From assembly GCF_002848345.1 (NCBI RefSeq), contig NZ_CP025429.1, positions 3,782,001 to 3,846,000 of the forward strand: a stretch of DNA of 64,000 bases, written 5' to 3'. Below are positions 54,345 to 61,387 of the stretch, piece after piece. The translations under genes were made by a program, and so were the position numbers. The first letter of the stretch is position 1; each line of letters starts with the position of its first letter. Under the pieces are notes generated by a model. The model was given only the letters and a program-made list of their open reading frames with translations. It had not been told where the DNA came from and did no database searches. The stretch comes from Chromobacterium sp. ATCC 53434 (GTDB taxonomy: Bacteria; Pseudomonadota; Gammaproteobacteria; Burkholderiales; Chromobacteriaceae).

Positions 54345-55466
54345 TTAATCCGGCAGTCAAATACCGTACAGAAAGCTCATGCCGCGTAGCGGATTTTTTC
54401 ATGCCGGAAGTACGACCGGATTCTGGCCGGCTGCTTCTGCAATGAGCGTAAATGGGACAGCACTTTCCCTTGAAGTTGACCGTCTGATCGAACCGGCTCA
54501 CCTGCGCTCATTCTGGCCTTCAGGTCGCCGTTCAAGTATTCATCCGGGTTCAGTTCCGGTGAGTAGCTGGGCAGGAAGAACAACTCAATCGCCTTCTTGT
54601 TCTCTTCCTCCTCCAACCATGCTTGCACCAGCTTGCTGTGATGCACGCGCAAGTTGTCGAGGATCAAGAACACCTTCTTGCCGCCAGCATCACGGATCAG
54701 CCGCATCAGAAACTTGATCAGCACCCGGGCCGTCAAGGTCTCCCGGTACAGCATGAAGCGCATCTTGCCTTGGTTGGTAATGGCCGAAATCAAGTTGATG
54801 CGCGCTCTTTTCGATTGGGATAACACCAGAACTGGGGTTTGGCCTTTTGGGGCGTAGCCACGCGGAAAGTGCTCAACACTCGACACCGCCGATTCGTCGC
54901 CCCAGCTGATTTCAGCCATTTCCGCTTTGGCACGCGCGACGATAGCCGGGTATTCCTCCTTGAGCCATTTCTCGACTGCTGCCGGTCGCTGCTCATAAGC
55001 GCGTTTGAGCGGGCGCTGCGGCGTAAAGCCCCAGCGGGCCAAGTACAGACGGACAGTACGGATCGGCAGATCGATCAGAAACATCTGCTTGATTACAGCC
55101 TTGACCGCCTGAGCACTCCACAGGGCAAACCTCAGCTTCATCTGGTCTGGCGTGCGATCCACGATGTCCTGCTTGATCCGGGCTTCCTGCGCCTCGGTCA
55201 GCCGACGGCCGGTGCCTTCGGCGCGACCGCGCTTCTGTTCTTTGAATCCCTGCGCACCTAGTGCTGCCTCACGCACCACCCAGGCGGAAATGGTGGGGCG
55301 GCGCAGCCCGAGTTCTTCGGCAATACTGGCTTGAGACCGGCCTCGCTTGTACATCCGGATAGCGGTACGCCTCAGCTGCTCACGGGCGGCCAGTTCAAGC
55401 TTGCGCACATCGATTTTTTCCATGCCGGAAGTATACAATCTGTACGGATTATTACTGCCGGATTAA
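54345..55466 (-). mobile_element. IS630-family insertion sequence, copy 1
   Basis: A 1122-bp element bounded by TTAATCCGGCAGT ends and flanked on both sides by TA, the target duplication typical of IS630/Tc1-mariner elements. The terminal inverted repeats are about 28 bp with a variable centre (outer TTAATCCGGCAGT, inner CCGTACAGA). It carries one transposase gene on the minus strand. It faces copy 2 head to head, 422 bp apart. Confidence 0.93.
54377..55423 (-). CDS. IS630-family transposase, copy 1
   Basis: A 348-residue transposase. The N-terminal winged-helix/HTH part (QASIAEELGLRRPTISAWVVREAALG) is followed by a DDE_3 catalytic domain. The first Asp is in SWGDESAVSS, the second in VFLILDNLRVHHSK, and the last acidic residue in LPSYSPELNPDEYLNGDLK. 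The ATG at 55423 (MEKIDVRKLELAAREQ) is preferred; a TTG five codons upstream lies in the terminal repeat. The protein is the same as in copies 2 and 3. The gene fills nearly the whole element and looks intact. Confidence 0.93.
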   Translation of the reverse strand: MEKIDVRKLELAAREQLRRTAIRMYKRGRSQASIAEELGLRRPTISAWVVREAALGAQGFKEQKRGRAEGTGRRLTEAQEARIKQDIVDRTPDQMKLRFALWSAQAVKAVIKQMFLIDLPIRTVRLYLARWGFTPQRPLKRAYEQRPAAVEKWLKEEYPAIVARAKAEMAEISWGDESAVSSVEHFPRGYAPKGQTPVLVLSQSKRARINLISAITNQGKMRFMLYRETLTARVLIKFLMRLIRDAGGKKVFLILDNLRVHHSKLVQAWLEEEENKKAIELFFLPSYSPELNPDEYLNGDLKARMSAGEPVRSDGQLQGKVLSHLRSLQKQPARIRSYFRHEKIRYAA

Positions 55467-55888
55467 TAGTGACATTTCATGTCTGTCACTATGTGAAATC
55501 ATGAAATTTCCCTTTCAAATCAACGATGTCACTACGTCACTACTGTCACTACCATTTTTTAGAGGGGTGGCGAAACCGCCGTAAGGGAGGGGCAAGGCTT
55601 TCAGTTGCGGCATGACTTGCGGCGGGCCGTCCCTAGCACCACCCGGCAAATAGGTTCTTCCTGGACGGGGGTGGCTTACGGGTGTTCGATCCCCCACGCT
55701 GAGCCAGGCACAGACTCCCCATGCTAACTAAACAGTTTAGTAAACGGGCCGAGGGGAAGCCGGGGACCCTGGCACTTTGGAAGCATGTGCGGGTGGCCTG
55801 ACCCGCAACGCCTGGCCAGCGGCAGCCCTGGAAAGTTAGTGAAATGGTGAAATCGGTGGAGGGGGGTGAAATTCCCCTGAAGAAGTTA
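55467..55888. other. 422-bp segment between IS copies 1 and 2, with repeated TGTCACTA octamers
   Basis: No convincing gene is present. The octamer TGTCACTA occurs at 55484-55491, 55527-55534 and 55544-55551, with a variant CGTCACTA at 55535-55542 and an inverted TAGTGACA at 55467-55474. A palindrome, ACTAAACAGTTTAGT, lies near 55727-55741. On the minus strand a 60-codon frame ending in KALPLPYGGFATPLKNG could be a gene remnant. The arrangement suggests a leftover regulatory or replication region of a phage or plasmid. Confidence 0.45.
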
Positions 55889-57010
55889 TTAATTCGGCAG
55901 TAATAATCCGTACAGATTGTATACTTCCGGCATGGAAAAAATCGATGTGCGCAAGCTTGAACTGGCCGCCCGTGAGCAGCTGAGGCGTACCGCTATCCGG
56001 ATGTACAAGCGAGGCCGGTCTCAAGCCAGTATTGCCGAAGAACTCGGGCTGCGCCGCCCCACCATTTCCGCCTGGGTGGTGCGTGAGGCAGCACTAGGTG
56101 CGCAGGGATTCAAAGAACAGAAGCGCGGTCGCGCCGAAGGCACCGGCCGTCGGCTGACCGAGGCGCAGGAAGCCCGGATCAAGCAGGACATCGTGGATCG
56201 CACGCCAGACCAGATGAAGCTGAGGTTTGCCCTGTGGAGTGCTCAGGCGGTCAAGGCTGTAATCAAGCAGATGTTTCTGATCGATCTGCCGATCCGTACT
56301 GTCCGTCTGTACTTGGCCCGCTGGGGCTTTACGCCGCAGCGCCCGCTCAAACGCGCTTATGAGCAGCGACCGGCAGCAGTCGAGAAATGGCTCAAGGAGG
56401 AATACCCGGCTATCGTCGCGCGTGCCAAAGCGGAAATGGCTGAAATCAGCTGGGGCGACGAATCGGCGGTGTCGAGTGTTGAGCACTTTCCGCGTGGCTA
56501 CGCCCCAAAAGGCCAAACCCCAGTTCTGGTGTTATCCCAATCGAAAAGAGCGCGCATCAACTTGATTTCGGCCATTACCAACCAAGGCAAGATGCGCTTC
56601 ATGCTGTACCGGGAGACCTTGACGGCCCGGGTGCTGATCAAGTTTCTGATGCGGCTGATCCGTGATGCTGGCGGCAAGAAGGTGTTCTTGATCCTCGACA
56701 ACTTGCGCGTGCATCACAGCAAGCTGGTGCAAGCATGGTTGGAGGAGGAAGAGAACAAGAAGGCGATTGAGTTGTTCTTCCTGCCCAGCTACTCACCGGA
56801 ACTGAACCCGGATGAATACTTGAACGGCGACCTGAAGGCCAGAATGAGCGCAGGTGAGCCGGTTCGATCAGACGGTCAACTTCAAGGGAAAGTGCTGTCC
56901 CATTTACGCTCATTGCAGAAGCAGCCGGCCAGAATCCGGTCGTACTTCCGGCATGAAAAAATCCGCTACGCGGCATGAGCTTTCTGTACGGTATTTGACT
57001 GCCGGATTAA
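55889..57010 (+). mobile_element. IS630-family insertion sequence, copy 2
   Basis: 1122 bp long, the same element as copy 1 but in the opposite orientation, flanked by TA at 55887-55888 and 57011-57012. Its left terminus reads TTAATTCGGCAG, one base different from the TTAATCCGGCAG seen at the other ends. It is tail to tail with copy 3 across 4.4 kb. Confidence 0.93.
55932..56978 (+). CDS. IS630-family transposase, copy 2
   Basis: A 348-residue DDE transposase whose translated sequence is the same as copies 1 and 3. It has the HTH region, then acidic catalytic residues in SWGDESAV, LILDNLRVHH and NPDEYLNGDL. ATG at 55932. The promoter probably lies in the left terminal repeat region. The frame is intact, so this copy may still be active in supplying transposase to all three elements. 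Confidence 0.93.
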   Translation: MEKIDVRKLELAAREQLRRTAIRMYKRGRSQASIAEELGLRRPTISAWVVREAALGAQGFKEQKRGRAEGTGRRLTEAQEARIKQDIVDRTPDQMKLRFALWSAQAVKAVIKQMFLIDLPIRTVRLYLARWGFTPQRPLKRAYEQRPAAVEKWLKEEYPAIVARAKAEMAEISWGDESAVSSVEHFPRGYAPKGQTPVLVLSQSKRARINLISAITNQGKMRFMLYRETLTARVLIKFLMRLIRDAGGKKVFLILDNLRVHHSKLVQAWLEEEENKKAIELFFLPSYSPELNPDEYLNGDLKARMSAGEPVRSDGQLQGKVLSHLRSLQKQPARIRSYFRHEKIRYAA

Positions 57011-57089
57011 TAGGTAAATCGAACAAAATAGAGACAAACTGACTCACCCCCACTAGCCCCCCCTTGAAAAGCTTGGCATCGTTTGCTAA

Positions 57090-57353
57090 TTACTTGCTTG
57101 CTTTGTCCAGCAATCCGCCAAACATCTCTGGATCAACCAAGTCTCTCAACGCCACGCCCAAAGCATCAGCCAATGCGCCCATGTTGTCGATAGAGACGTT
57201 TCGCTCACAACGCTCGATCTCCGAGACATAGGTTCTGCTCATCCCCGCCTGTAACGCTAGAGCCTCTTGCGACACATCATGCAGACGTCTGGCAATCCGC
57301 AGATTACGGGCAAAAACCGCGCGCGCGGACAAGGGTTTAGTCGTGTTTTCCAT
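57090..57353 (-). CDS. XRE-family transcriptional regulator
   Basis: An 87-residue single-domain Cro/C1-type DNA-binding protein: LSARAVFARNLRIARRLHDVSQEALALQAGMSRTYVSEIERCERNVSIDNMGALADALGV, a complete five-helix HTH_3 domain. It resembles small repressors of phages, toxin systems and restriction-modification controllers; no partner gene identifies which. The ATG at 57353 (MENTTKPL) is the best start; in-frame ATGs at 57362 and 57413 are also open. A perfect palindrome upstream (57400-57414) suggests autoregulation. It is divergent from the 138-residue gene. Confidence 0.85.
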   Translation of the reverse strand: MENTTKPLSARAVFARNLRIARRLHDVSQEALALQAGMSRTYVSEIERCERNVSIDNMGALADALGVALRDLVDPEMFGGLLDKASK

Positions 57354-57399
57354 ATCCGCAAGCATCACCGCTTGCCATCCCAAGAACCACGCGATATGC

Positions 57400-57414
57400 T
57401 TTGCAAATTGCAAA
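57400..57414. promoter_or_regulatory. Candidate operator of the XRE regulator
   Basis: TTTGCAAATTGCAAA is a 15-bp palindrome with perfect 7-bp arms, 47 bases upstream of the regulator's ATG. Small XRE repressors commonly bind such sites in their own promoter. Confidence 0.5.
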
Positions 57415-57620
57415 CTATAAGTGACTTTTTGTTTTTCATTGATATCTTCTTGCCACTAATTAAGCTACGACTTGTGCAGACAGCCACACGGGGAGATGCC
57501 TATGCATCGGAGTTCCTGCTTTGGATTTCAGACACTACACGGCCAACCGCCTCGTCGACTCAGCGCCGGTAGCGTAGTTCACGGGGCTGCACCAGCGCCC
57601 CATGCAAGGAGGACTTTGCC

Positions 57621-58037
57621 ATGCCCAGCATCCCCCGTAGTCGATCACACCTCGCCGTCTCTCTGAAAAACCGCCGCCCCGTCAGCACTCGCTGGCTGCG
57701 TCACGTCCAAGCCTCCACGCCGACTCTCAGCCTGTTGGCGATGACCCGGCTGCATGACGCGCTCGCCGCCTTGCAGATACACCTGGATAGCCGGGATTAC
57801 GCCAAGATGCGGTTGCCAGCCGCCCATGTGGCCTATCTGTGCGAGGAGATAGAGCAGGCGGTGATCGAAGCCGTCTGCCACCTCGCCCACGGCCAGCTGG
57901 GCTTGCAGTCGGTGCTGGGCCTGCTCGCCTGCCTGGGCGACGACGCCCATCTGCCATCCCGCCGCCTGCAGGCCTTGCTGATACCGCTGGACAAGCGGAT
58001 GGACGAAGCCTTCGCGCGGCTGACCCGCGTGCTGTAG
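57621..58037 (+). CDS. Protein of unknown function, 138 residues
   Basis: A well-translated frame with AAGGAGG eight bases before the ATG. The N-terminal 35 residues are basic, then a mainly helical region follows: LSLLAMTRLHDALAALQIHLDSRDYAKMRLPAAHVAYLCEEIEQAVIEAVCHLAHGQLGLQSVLGLLACLG. No signal peptide or catalytic motif is seen. It may belong to the DUF1484 group of small betaproteobacterial proteins, but that is a weak recollection. It has the GC content of the core genome, unlike its downstream neighbours. It is divergent from the XRE gene and 171 bases upstream of the PAAR gene. Confidence 0.7.
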   Translation: MPSIPRSRSHLAVSLKNRRPVSTRWLRHVQASTPTLSLLAMTRLHDALAALQIHLDSRDYAKMRLPAAHVAYLCEEIEQAVIEAVCHLAHGQLGLQSVLGLLACLGDDAHLPSRRLQALLIPLDKRMDEAFARLTRVL

Positions 58038-58208
58038 GCCCCCTCCCATCCAAGCAACAGCCAGGCCCGCCTCCCGGCGGCCTGGCTGCTGCCAAAACCT
58101 GCGTTTACGCTGCGGGCAGCTAAGCGGTCCGTACGACCTGCCCTGTTTGCCAGCAGGCTGAATAAGTGTTTTCGAATATAATTCGCCGTTTGCTTTTCCC
58201 CTCTTCTT

Positions 58209-59456
58209 ATGAAACGCGTCATACGCATCGGCGACCCCACCAGCCATGGCGGCAAGGTCGTCAGCGCCTCAGCCACCACCTCCATGTTCGGCAAAGCCGT
58301 CGCGCTGATCGGCGATGCTGTCAGCTGCCCGCAGAACGGACACGTCAACTGCGTCATTGTGGAAGGCGACCCGTCATGGACCGTCGGCGGCAAGGCCGTC
58401 GCGCTTGAAGGCCACAAAGTCAGTTGCGGCGCCGCGCTGATCTCGACGATGGGCGAAGTCGGCCGCGACTATGAAAGCAGCGGGACCGCGACAACGGGCA
58501 GCCGCTCAAACGGGCTGGCCACCGGTGTGGCCGCGACAGCCGCCAGCATGGCGTCCCTCGCCGCTTTCGACGAGCAGATCCGCTTCTTCACCGCCGACCG
58601 GAACGTGCTCGCCAACACCCGCTACACGCTCACGCTGGGTGACGGCAGCACGGTCGAAGGCAGCACCGACTCCGCCGGCAAGACGGCGCGCATCCAGACC
58701 GATAAAGCCACCGAGATTACCTGCGTGGAGTTTTACCCGGATACGATCTATGGCTGCGCCTGCCAGCAAGAGCATATGTGCGAGACCGGGGGACGCGCGC
58801 CCTCCCCGGCCCTCAAAGCCAAGCTCAGTGGCATCAAGACGAATCCCCAGGCTATCGGCTCGTCCACGGTCAACCATACCTTGCCGAAGGCGACAGACAC
58901 ACGGGGCATGACGCCGGGCGAAATCGCCATGGCCCGGACGGTATTCAAGAACGCCATCGATTACACCAAGGTCAAAATCCACCGAGGCGGCTTGTTCGGC
59001 CAGCCAAACCGCTCTGGCAATGCCATGACGCCAAAGGGAGAAATTCACTTTCCGGATGATGCATTTCAGCCTGATTTTTCGGCTGTAGATGACAAATCGG
59101 TGAAGATCTGGTTCATTCACGAGATGACTCACGTTTGGCAATACCAGCTAGGCTATAGCGTTACATTTGCGGGGATGAAAATTGGCGCAAAAGGCGGTTA
59201 TTCTGATGACGGTAAAAAGGGAGCACCATCACCGGCCTATCGTTATCATCTGAATACCGAAGACAAAGGCAAAACCATGCCTGATTTCAATATGGAACAG
59301 CAGGGTGAGCTTGTGTCCCATTATTTTGGCGCGACAGCATTGAACTACCCCAACTATGTTGGAAAGCTACCGTCTTTGAAGATCGCACTTGCCAGCTTCT
59401 TGACCAATCCTTCTGATGCGGGTCTGCTACCCACAACAACTGCAATTGAGCCATAA
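58209..59456 (+). CDS. PAAR-domain protein with C-terminal metallopeptidase-like region (likely T6SS effector)
   Basis: A 415-residue protein. Residues 1-87 are a PAAR domain (GDPTSHGG, GDAVSCPQNGH, VEGDPSWTVGGKAVALEGHKVSCGA) that would cap the VgrG spike of a type VI secretion system. Residues 123-180 look like an Ig/transthyretin-type linker (NTRYTLTLGDGSTVEGSTDSAGKTARI). The C-terminal region has TPGEIAMARTVFKNAIDYTKVKIHRG and HExxH (H304-E305-M-T-H308 in FIHEMTHVWQYQLG), with E367 in NMEQQGELVSHYF as a possible third zinc ligand. It resembles the metallopeptidase-like domain of proteins called vgr-related. Two secreted paralogues follow at 2 and 115 bases, as expected of periplasmic immunity proteins. 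There are no other T6SS genes here. Confidence 0.88.
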   Translation: MKRVIRIGDPTSHGGKVVSASATTSMFGKAVALIGDAVSCPQNGHVNCVIVEGDPSWTVGGKAVALEGHKVSCGAALISTMGEVGRDYESSGTATTGSRSNGLATGVAATAASMASLAAFDEQIRFFTADRNVLANTRYTLTLGDGSTVEGSTDSAGKTARIQTDKATEITCVEFYPDTIYGCACQQEHMCETGGRAPSPALKAKLSGIKTNPQAIGSSTVNHTLPKATDTRGMTPGEIAMARTVFKNAIDYTKVKIHRGGLFGQPNRSGNAMTPKGEIHFPDDAFQPDFSAVDDKSVKIWFIHEMTHVWQYQLGYSVTFAGMKIGAKGGYSDDGKKGAPSPAYRYHLNTEDKGKTMPDFNMEQQGELVSHYFGATALNYPNYVGKLPSLKIALASFLTNPSDAGLLPTTTAIEP

Positions 59457-59458
59457 TT

Positions 59459-59923
59459 ATGAAGCAATATATGCTTATCGGTGCGCTGTTTTTTTCAAAC
59501 ACTGGCTTTGCAATGTCAAAGCTGTATGATGCGGATGCCTCTGTATTGATGAAGAATGGCAAACCATGCTTCTACATCAGCACACCAATTGAAAAAGAGA
59601 CACCAGACTTCCTGGCTGGTGAGGGCGTTCATGCTGCGGTTTTTAAAGTGAATGGCCCCAGCAAATGGGATATGTGGATGGAGAAGCGCTTGCGTGTTGA
59701 CCCTGTCACACCAAAGTCTTGCATTCCATACGGGATGAAATCTCCAATCAGAAACGACAAGCTTGCATTGCCTTTAAATCACGGTGAAGGATATTACTTC
59801 TCACTCACCGGCGAGTATGGTCGCTATCGAGTCTACTTTTGTGTGAAAAAAGATTCAAACAGCAATAAAGATTACTTGGTAAAGGCAGACAAATATGGCC
59901 ATTGTCTTTCTGAATCATTGTGA
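59459..59923 (+). CDS. Putative periplasmic immunity protein 1
   Basis: A 154-residue secreted protein with a signal peptide (MKQYMLIGALFFSNTGFAMS) and no lipobox. The mature part contains KPCFYI, ETPDFLAGEGV, SCIPYG and YFCVKK, with four cysteines (C37, C88, C128, C149) that could form two disulfides. It starts two bases after the PAAR gene stop, so it is translationally coupled, and it has lower GC than that gene. Its position and export suggest that it blocks the effector's metallopeptidase domain in the periplasm. It is about the same length as, and clearly similar to, the next gene. Confidence 0.72.
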   Translation: MKQYMLIGALFFSNTGFAMSKLYDADASVLMKNGKPCFYISTPIEKETPDFLAGEGVHAAVFKVNGPSKWDMWMEKRLRVDPVTPKSCIPYGMKSPIRNDKLALPLNHGEGYYFSLTGEYGRYRVYFCVKKDSNSNKDYLVKADKYGHCLSESL

Positions 59924-60038
59924 TACGCCACTTTTATCATTTTAAAGCCATGCATCTACGTGACTACATATTGCGATCAAAAGTAAACTGCTGCAATTTG
60001 CACTCGTAGTCAAATGGCCAGAGTAGATAAAATAAACT

Positions 60039-60500
60039 ATGAAATATCTACTGGCAGTGGGACTAGCATTGGCCAGCAACTGCTGGGCAATGTCCAAACC
60101 CTTCGATGCGTATGCCGCTGCGGTGATGAAGGATGGGAAACCATGCTTCTACTTGAAAGTTCCGATTGAAGGCGAGACACCGGATTATCTCAAGGGTCAG
60201 GGTGTATCCGCGGAGGTTTTCAACGATACACAACATCGTTATATGTGGAAGTCTTGGTACAAAACCACGCTAAAGACTGCTCCAGTGTCACCACAAACAT
60301 GCCTCCCCTACGGCACCATATCACCGGACAAAAATAAGGTGCCGGCACAGCCACTAACCAACCACACCGCTTATATTTTCGACATGTTTGGCGAGCACGG
60401 CCGGAACCGTCTTTACTTCTGTATCAAGAAAAACTCTCAAGGGAAAGACTATTTGAGCAAATTTGACCCACAAGGAAATTGCTCAGCCAATCCTCTTTGA
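60039..60500 (+). CDS. Putative periplasmic immunity protein 2 (paralogue)
   Basis: A 153-residue paralogue of the preceding protein, with signal peptide (MKYLLAVGLALASNCWAMS). It shares MSK, D/A-rich start, KPCFY, ETPDYLKGQGVSA, TCLPYGTISP and YFCIKKN, and cysteines C36, C88, C128 and C148 in the same order. It lies 115 bases downstream in the same direction. A second copy may give immunity to a related effector or be a diverged duplicate. No lipobox is present. Confidence 0.72.
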   Translation: MKYLLAVGLALASNCWAMSKPFDAYAAAVMKDGKPCFYLKVPIEGETPDYLKGQGVSAEVFNDTQHRYMWKSWYKTTLKTAPVSPQTCLPYGTISPDKNKVPAQPLTNHTAYIFDMFGEHGRNRLYFCIKKNSQGKDYLSKFDPQGNCSANPL

Positions 60501-60572
60501 GTTGGTGGCATTTCATAAAATCAAAACCCACCCTAAAAAGCCGGCAGGTTTTAAACAGTCATTAATGAAGAA

Positions 60573-60857
60573 TTACAGCATATGGTGTATAAAAACTAAG
60601 TGACTACCGCCAGCGCCGCCACCAGAAGGACAGGCCCCTCCGCTGGATCCCCAAGCCCCACCGATCAGAGCGCCTGCCATTCCTCCAAAATAAGCGCCAA
60701 CCGCAGCGCCACCAGGGAAAGGAGAAAGCGCGCCAAGTGCACCGCCTGCAAGTGCTCCTGCTCCCATTCCTGCACCGCCGGCGCCAACAATTTGATTTGC
60801 GCACTCACCCCGCGCACCTGAGACAGTTTCTACTTCGTCAATCGTTAGCTCGATCAT
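60573..60857 (-). CDS. Candidate microcin/class II bacteriocin precursor with double-glycine-type leader
   Basis: A 94-residue Gly/Ala-rich peptide. The N-terminus MIELTIDEVETVSGA matches the double-glycine leader pattern (M-x-x-L-T-x-x-E-x-x-x-V-S-G-G/A) of colicin V-type microcins, with cleavage expected after G14-A15 by a peptidase-containing ABC exporter. The mature part would be about 79 residues, with a hydrophobic GxxxG-rich core (GALSPFPGGAAVGAYFGGMAGALIGGAWG) suited to membrane insertion, and two cysteines (C19, C76) that could form a disulfide. Its start overlaps by 4 bases the end of a small membrane-protein gene. No exporter is nearby, so it would depend on one elsewhere. Confidence 0.68.
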   Translation of the reverse strand: MIELTIDEVETVSGARGECANQIVGAGGAGMGAGALAGGALGALSPFPGGAAVGAYFGGMAGALIGGAWGSSGGACPSGGGAGGSHLVFIHHML

Positions 60858-61045
60858 TTCTTCTTCCTTGAAAATAGCCCCACCAATACAACGATTGCCG
60901 CTGGAATAAAGGTTTTAAAAACAACAAGCTTTACATCAACCTCATCTCCAGCCGGCGAATAATGTCTTGCAACACCATAAAGCACCGCAGTAAAAGATAG
61001 CCATACAAAGCAGAAAGAAAATAGTGCTATTGATATTTTTTTCAT
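60854..61045 (-). CDS. Small membrane protein, candidate immunity partner of the microcin
   Basis: A 63-residue protein with two predicted transmembrane helices (about 5-25 and 41-58) and a C-terminal basic tail (SRKKK). Its stop overlaps the microcin-like start (ATGA), so the two are co-translated. Microcin immunity proteins are often small membrane proteins of this kind, so self-protection is a reasonable inference. It is read first, before the microcin. I do not recognise a family. Confidence 0.6.
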   Translation of the reverse strand: MKKISIALFSFCFVWLSFTAVLYGVARHYSPAGDEVDVKLVVFKTFIPAAIVVLVGLFSRKKK

Positions 61046-61387
61046 GCTCTACCCCATGAAATAAAAGACAATTCAAATATTAATTACTACTTAACTGCAT
61101 TGAAAATAGATTGAAATATCTCGCAGATCATGAGTTGGCTCAACCAACAATTTATCATGACGACAGGATAATTGCAAGTAATTTCACATACCCGACATAG
61201 AGCGGTAGCATCACCGCAAATTGATTCGACGAAGCATGCCCTGCCTGCTTTAAGTTCTTGAAAAAATCAACACTCAAAATCAATAACAATAATATGCCAC
61301 TTATTTAACTATGAAAAATCTTTGATTGCTTCAACAGTAGATACGGAATATTTCAATTCAATCTTCTCAATACTTCCACACAACTTA
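61046..61387. other. A/T-rich region upstream of the microcin operon
   Basis: About 340 bases with no open frame of note. The low-GC sequence probably contains the promoter of the microcin-like operon, since that operon starts at 61045 on the minus strand; candidate -10-like TATAAT-type sequences are abundant and cannot be separated. It ends at IS copy 3. Confidence 0.4.

Noticed and set aside
55484..55551. TGTCACTA repeats considered as a CRISPR array
   Set aside because: The repeats are only 8 bp, spacing is irregular and there are no spacers of uniform length or cas genes.
54345..57010. Copies 1 and 2 plus the 422-bp centre read as one composite transposon
   Set aside because: The centre has no intact cargo gene; head-to-head IS insertions are a simpler reading, though a remnant of a composite cannot be excluded.
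60525..60552. AAAACC...GGTTTT repeat after the microcin-like gene taken as a terminator
   Set aside because: The stem is only 6 bp with a long loop and no good T-tract in the direction needed.
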